59,489 bases of DNA from an uncultured Collinsella sp. (lineage in GTDB: Bacteria > Actinomycetota > Coriobacteriia > Coriobacteriales > Coriobacteriaceae): NCBI GenBank assembly GCA_900755005.1, contig CAAEEX010000047.1, forward strand, positions 1 to 59,489, in the 5' to 3' direction. Position numbers and translations under genes: made by a program. Of the stretch, positions 56,469 through 59,489 are shown piece after piece (positions within the stretch are counted from its first letter, which is position 1; each line of letters starts with the position of its first letter). The notes under the pieces are model-generated. The model was not told where the DNA came from, did not search any database, and worked only from the letters and a program-made list of their open reading frames with translations.

Positions 56469-58877
56469 CTATTTCGTCTTGCCGGTAATGAGCGTCTTAA
56501 GACCCAGGCCGATCAGGCCCAGGCCCATGCGCACACGACCGGGGCGATGGCGCTCGATGGCCTTGGTCTTGCCGGCGGGCTTATCGCGATGGGCGCTCGT
56601 CTCGGGTGCGGGCTTGGTGACCTGCGGCTCGGGCTGAGGTGCAGGTGCGGGCTCGGGCTCAATGACGGTCGCCTGGACCTTTTGGACCTTGGGTGCTACC
56701 GGCTGCGGCTCGGGCTCGGGGGCGGGTTTCGCCTCAATGACGGGCTCGGGCGCGGCCTCGGCGTTGCGATAGGCACGCTCCAGCAGGGCTTCCTGCGAGT
56801 TGAAGGGTTTCTCACCTCCTGTACGCTCCACGGGAACCCAGGTGCCGTCACTTGTCAGGCTGCGGGCTTTCACGTTGTCGTGCAGCTGCATGCCCATGTA
56901 CTCGTGCACCAGGGCGCGGCAGGTGGGGTCGAGCACGGGGAAGGCGATCTCCACGCGGTGCTCGGTGTTGCGCGTCATCATGTCGGCCGAGCTCAGGTAG
57001 ATCATGTCCGAGTCCACGCCAAAGGCGTAAACGCGCGCATGCTCCAAAAAGCGTCCGACGATAGAACGGACATGCACGTTTTCGGTCTTGCCAGGAACGC
57101 CCGGCTTGAGGCACGAGATGCCGCGGATGATCATGTCCACGCGGACTCCTGCGCACGATGCCTCGGCGATCTTGTCGATGACCTCGCGGTCGGTGAGCGA
57201 GTTGAGTTTAAAGAACACGCGGGCGGGCTCGCCAGCGAGAGCGCGCTGAATCTCGCGATCCAGACCGCGCATGATGAGCGGCTTGAGGCCTACGGGCGCC
57301 ACACCTAGGAAGCGGTAATCGCCGCGCAGATTGCCCAGCGACAGGTTGCGGAAGAACAGGTTGGCGTCCTCGCCGATGCCGGGGTGGGCGGTCATGAGCA
57401 TAAAGTCGCTGTAGAGTTTGGCCGTCTTCTCGTTAAAGTTGCCGGTGCCCAGCAGCGTCAGACGCGTTAGCGCCATGCCTTCGCGATAGGTGAGCTGGCA
57501 GATCTTGGAGTGGCACTTAAAGCCCTCGGAGCCGTAGATGACGGTGCAGCCGGCCTCTTCCAGGCGCTCGGCCCACTCGATGTTGTTCTGCTCGTCAAAG
57601 CGCGCGCGGAGCTCCATGAGCACCGTGACTTCTTTGCCGTTCTCGGCGGCATCGATCAGTGACTCGCACAGGCGGCTCTGCTTGGCCACGCGGTAGAGCG
57701 TGATGCGCAGCGAGATGCACTCGGGGTCATAGGCGGCCTCGTGCACCAGGTCCAAGAACGGATTCATGGCCTCGTAAGGGTAAAAGAGCAGCTTGTCGTG
57801 CTGCAGCACCTGCTCGCGGATGGAGCGGGTCATGTCGATGGTGGGGTTGGGCTGCGGCTTAAACGGCGTAAAGAGCAGCTCGTTGCGTAGATGCTCGGGA
57901 ATCTTGCCCTCAATGCCGAAGACGTAGCCCAGGTCGAGCGGGATATCGCAGGTAAAGACCGAGCGGCGAGAAAGCTCGAGCGCCTTGCGGATGGTCTTGA
58001 GCGTCGCCTTCTCGAGCGACCCCGAGACCGCGAGCACTACCGGCTGCAGACGCAGGCGCTTCTTGAGGATGCGCTTCATGTGCTGGCGGTAGTCCTCTTC
58101 CTCCTCGACGCCCTCGCCGTCCGGATCGATGTCGGCGTTGCGGGTGACGCGGATGAGCGCGCGGTCGAGCGGCTTATAGGAGCCAAAGCAGCTGTCCAGG
58201 CAGGCGAGGATGACGTCCTCGAGCAGAATGTAGGAGTAGGTGCCGGTGGGCGAGGGGATCTCGACCACGCGGTTCATCGAGGCGGGGATCTCGATAAGGC
58301 CCAGCAGGCTCTCCTCGTCGGTGACGCCGTCCAGGCCGCAAGCCAGATAGAGTGCACCGTTGCGCAGGTTGGGGAAGGGATGGCGCGGGTCAATGACCAA
58401 CGGCGAGATGACCGGCGACACGTAGGCCTGGAAGTAGCGGGTTACAAAGGTGCGCTCCTCGGGCGTAAGCGAATCGACACGCGCGCGGTGAACGCCCAGG
58501 GTGTCGAGCTTGCCCTCGATGCTCTTAAAGATGGACTCCCATCGGGTAAGGAGCCCGGGCATTTCGGCCATGACAGCATCGACCTGTTCGGAGGCGGTCA
58601 TATTGCTCTTGTTGTCGACAGGCTGTTTTTTGAGCTCTGCCAGATCGGCCAGGCCGCCCACGCGCACCATGAGAAACTCGTCGAGGTTAGACTCGAAAAT
58701 CGACACGAACTTTAGACGCTCGAACAGCGGAACGGTCTCGTCGAAGGCTTCGTCAAGCACACGGTTGTCAAAGCGCAGCCAGCTGAGCTCTCGGTTCTGC
58801 GTGTACGAGAAGTCGCGCGGCGGTTTGCGCAGCTTTGCGGCGGCTTGCTTTTTTTCGATTTTGCTCGGCATATGCAT
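56469..58877 (-). CDS. ppk: Polyphosphate kinase 1 with an added Pro-rich tail
   Basis: This protein of about 802 aa polymerises phosphate from ATP into polyphosphate. N-terminal RELSWLRFDNRVLDEA, catalytic histidine region EGFKCHSKICQL and the arginine-bearing ISLRITLYRVA are present. The last ~110 residues are extra: a Pro/Glu/Ala-rich stretch (PEPEPQPVAPK) and a basic end (RHRPGRVRMGLGLIGLG). That tail is absent from typical PPK1 and may tether the enzyme. The start is uncertain (58877 or 58871). GTCCCC/GGGGAC forms a small hairpin just before it. Confidence 0.93.
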   Translation of the reverse strand: MHMPSKIEKKQAAAKLRKPPRDFSYTQNRELSWLRFDNRVLDEAFDETVPLFERLKFVSIFESNLDEFLMVRVGGLADLAELKKQPVDNKSNMTASEQVDAVMAEMPGLLTRWESIFKSIEGKLDTLGVHRARVDSLTPEERTFVTRYFQAYVSPVISPLVIDPRHPFPNLRNGALYLACGLDGVTDEESLLGLIEIPASMNRVVEIPSPTGTYSYILLEDVILACLDSCFGSYKPLDRALIRVTRNADIDPDGEGVEEEEDYRQHMKRILKKRLRLQPVVLAVSGSLEKATLKTIRKALELSRRSVFTCDIPLDLGYVFGIEGKIPEHLRNELLFTPFKPQPNPTIDMTRSIREQVLQHDKLLFYPYEAMNPFLDLVHEAAYDPECISLRITLYRVAKQSRLCESLIDAAENGKEVTVLMELRARFDEQNNIEWAERLEEAGCTVIYGSEGFKCHSKICQLTYREGMALTRLTLLGTGNFNEKTAKLYSDFMLMTAHPGIGEDANLFFRNLSLGNLRGDYRFLGVAPVGLKPLIMRGLDREIQRALAGEPARVFFKLNSLTDREVIDKIAEASCAGVRVDMIIRGISCLKPGVPGKTENVHVRSIVGRFLEHARVYAFGVDSDMIYLSSADMMTRNTEHRVEIAFPVLDPTCRALVHEYMGMQLHDNVKARSLTSDGTWVPVERTGGEKPFNSQEALLERAYRNAEAAPEPVIEAKPAPEPEPQPVAPKVQKVQATVIEPEPAPAPQPEPQVTKPAPETSAHRDKPAGKTKAIERHRPGRVRMGLGLIGLGLKTLITGKTK

Positions 58878-58916
58878 CTGTCCGTTCAGTCCCCGCAGGG
58901 GACGGTTGCCTAACAC

Positions 58917-59428
58917 TATTCACTATTGTCTCAATTTAGTCGACCTATGGCACGGACGTATCGCGTGAACGGTATCTTTACCTACTTCTTACGCTGACAA
59001 GCCATAGAGCTGACGCCCGTCGCGTTGTGAAAAACGGTCTATATCCTCACTCAACTGGTGAGTATGTGTGAATAAGAATGATAGGTAGCTGAATATCATC
59101 GAATACAGACAGAAACGCGAACAAGCGTCATTTATATACATAAAACCGTTTTATGTATGCAATTCTGAATCGAAAGATTAGAGCTGCAATTGAGGATGAT
59201 TTTTAAGAAAAAAGAGCGTCTACCTTAGAAAAGTTACTTTAGAACGCCGAAGTGCATCATGGGAGAATCACTTGCGATATACCGTTCATCGAACTTTGTT
59301 GACCGTTCGGGGGCGAGGTGGAATTGCGGATTGAATTTGGATATAACTAGAGCTGTCAGCAAGCAGCGCCCGTTACGGAAGGGCGCTGATAGATTCGGCC
59401 GAAAGGCCCGAAAGAAAGGTAGGAGGCC
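58917..59428 (+). promoter_or_regulatory. Long AT-richer regulatory region upstream of arginine deiminase
   Basis: There is no gene in this stretch. Two ARG-box-like sites occur: TGTGAATAAGAATGATAG (59067-59084) and CTGAATATCATCGAATAC (about 59089-59106). A perfect odd dyad of 11+1+11 bases (arms ATACATAAAAC and GTTTTATGTAT) lies at 59136-59158. Hairpins GCGCCC/GGGCGC (about 59366-59386) and CGGCC/GGCC (about 59396-59409) lie close to the gene. ArgR and a second regulator may act here. Confidence 0.5.
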
Positions 59429-59489
59429 ATGACGAAAGGTCTGCACGTGCCTTCCGAGATCGGCAAGCTCAGGAAGGTCTGCCTGCACC
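59429..59489 (+). CDS. arcA: Arginine deiminase, N-terminus only
   Basis: The ATG at 59429 follows TAGGAGG. The first 20 residues, MTKGLHVPSEIGKLRKVCLH, match the start of arginine deiminases, which convert arginine to citrulline and ammonia in the ATP-yielding ADI pathway. The rest lies beyond the window. Confidence 0.85.
   Translation, partial: MTKGLHVPSEIGKLRKVCLH

Noticed and set aside
59234..59488. Minus-strand frame over the arcA start
   Set aside because: It overlaps the clear arginine deiminase start with its strong ribosome site and matches no family.

Overview
The window reads as chromosomal DNA of a Collinsella-like Coriobacteriia (Actinomycetota). The support is indirect: high-GC core genes with GTG starts, strong purine-rich ribosome sites, an acetate/lactate fermentation gene set, an arginine deiminase start at the right edge, and many protein variants that look Coriobacterial. 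I ran no taxonomic search.

Layout. 1-5,000 is an AT-richer island: a small membrane protein (edge), an unknown 79-aa protein, then a tight operon of a DUF2087 protein, an MFS exporter, a large radical SAM protein and a 36-aa peptide. I read this as an undescribed RiPP (ribosomally made, post-translationally modified peptide) locus. 5,000-12,900 holds NadE, an aminotransferase, L-lactate dehydrogenase, a DUF2974 gene split by an in-frame amber codon and flanked by two large palindromes, a nucleoid-associated protein and a RelE-type toxin-antitoxin pair. 12,900-18,300 is lysine/diaminopimelate synthesis by the N-acetyl route: dapH, dapB and a lysA-dapA reading frame with no stop between the two enzymes, led by a lysine riboswitch and divergent from an M20 deacetylase. 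18,300-23,900 has HigBA, small membrane and exported proteins, an HTH-kinase pair, a secreted coiled-coil protein and a MOSC protein. 24,100-26,300 pairs an ATP-grasp ligase with an Asp/Glu racemase.

26,300-30,600 is an ECF transporter operon (two S-like paralogues, a double ATPase and EcfT). It is preceded by a 22-codon leader peptide with three consecutive Trp codons and a terminator, so it looks like a tryptophan importer under ribosome-mediated attenuation. 30,700-37,900 has a wall-anchored C69 dipeptidase, a lipid kinase with a 30-aa membrane peptide, RNase D, a zinc protease and exonuclease VII (xseAB). 38,000-45,900 is an accessory catabolic or efflux region: a MerR regulator divergent from a carboxylesterase, twin MFS transporters, a HIT protein, and a LysR gene next to another MFS. 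46,000-49,900 has two tandem acetate kinases convergent with phosphotransacetylase. 50,100-59,489 has Glf with a glycosyltransferase, a P1 peptidase, Maf, a DJ-1 protein, an RNA methyltransferase, polyphosphate kinase and the start of arginine deiminase.

A recurring theme is large intergenic palindromes. Several have long, near-perfect outer arms that differ at every site but enclose a conserved core. Two core families can be aligned by eye.
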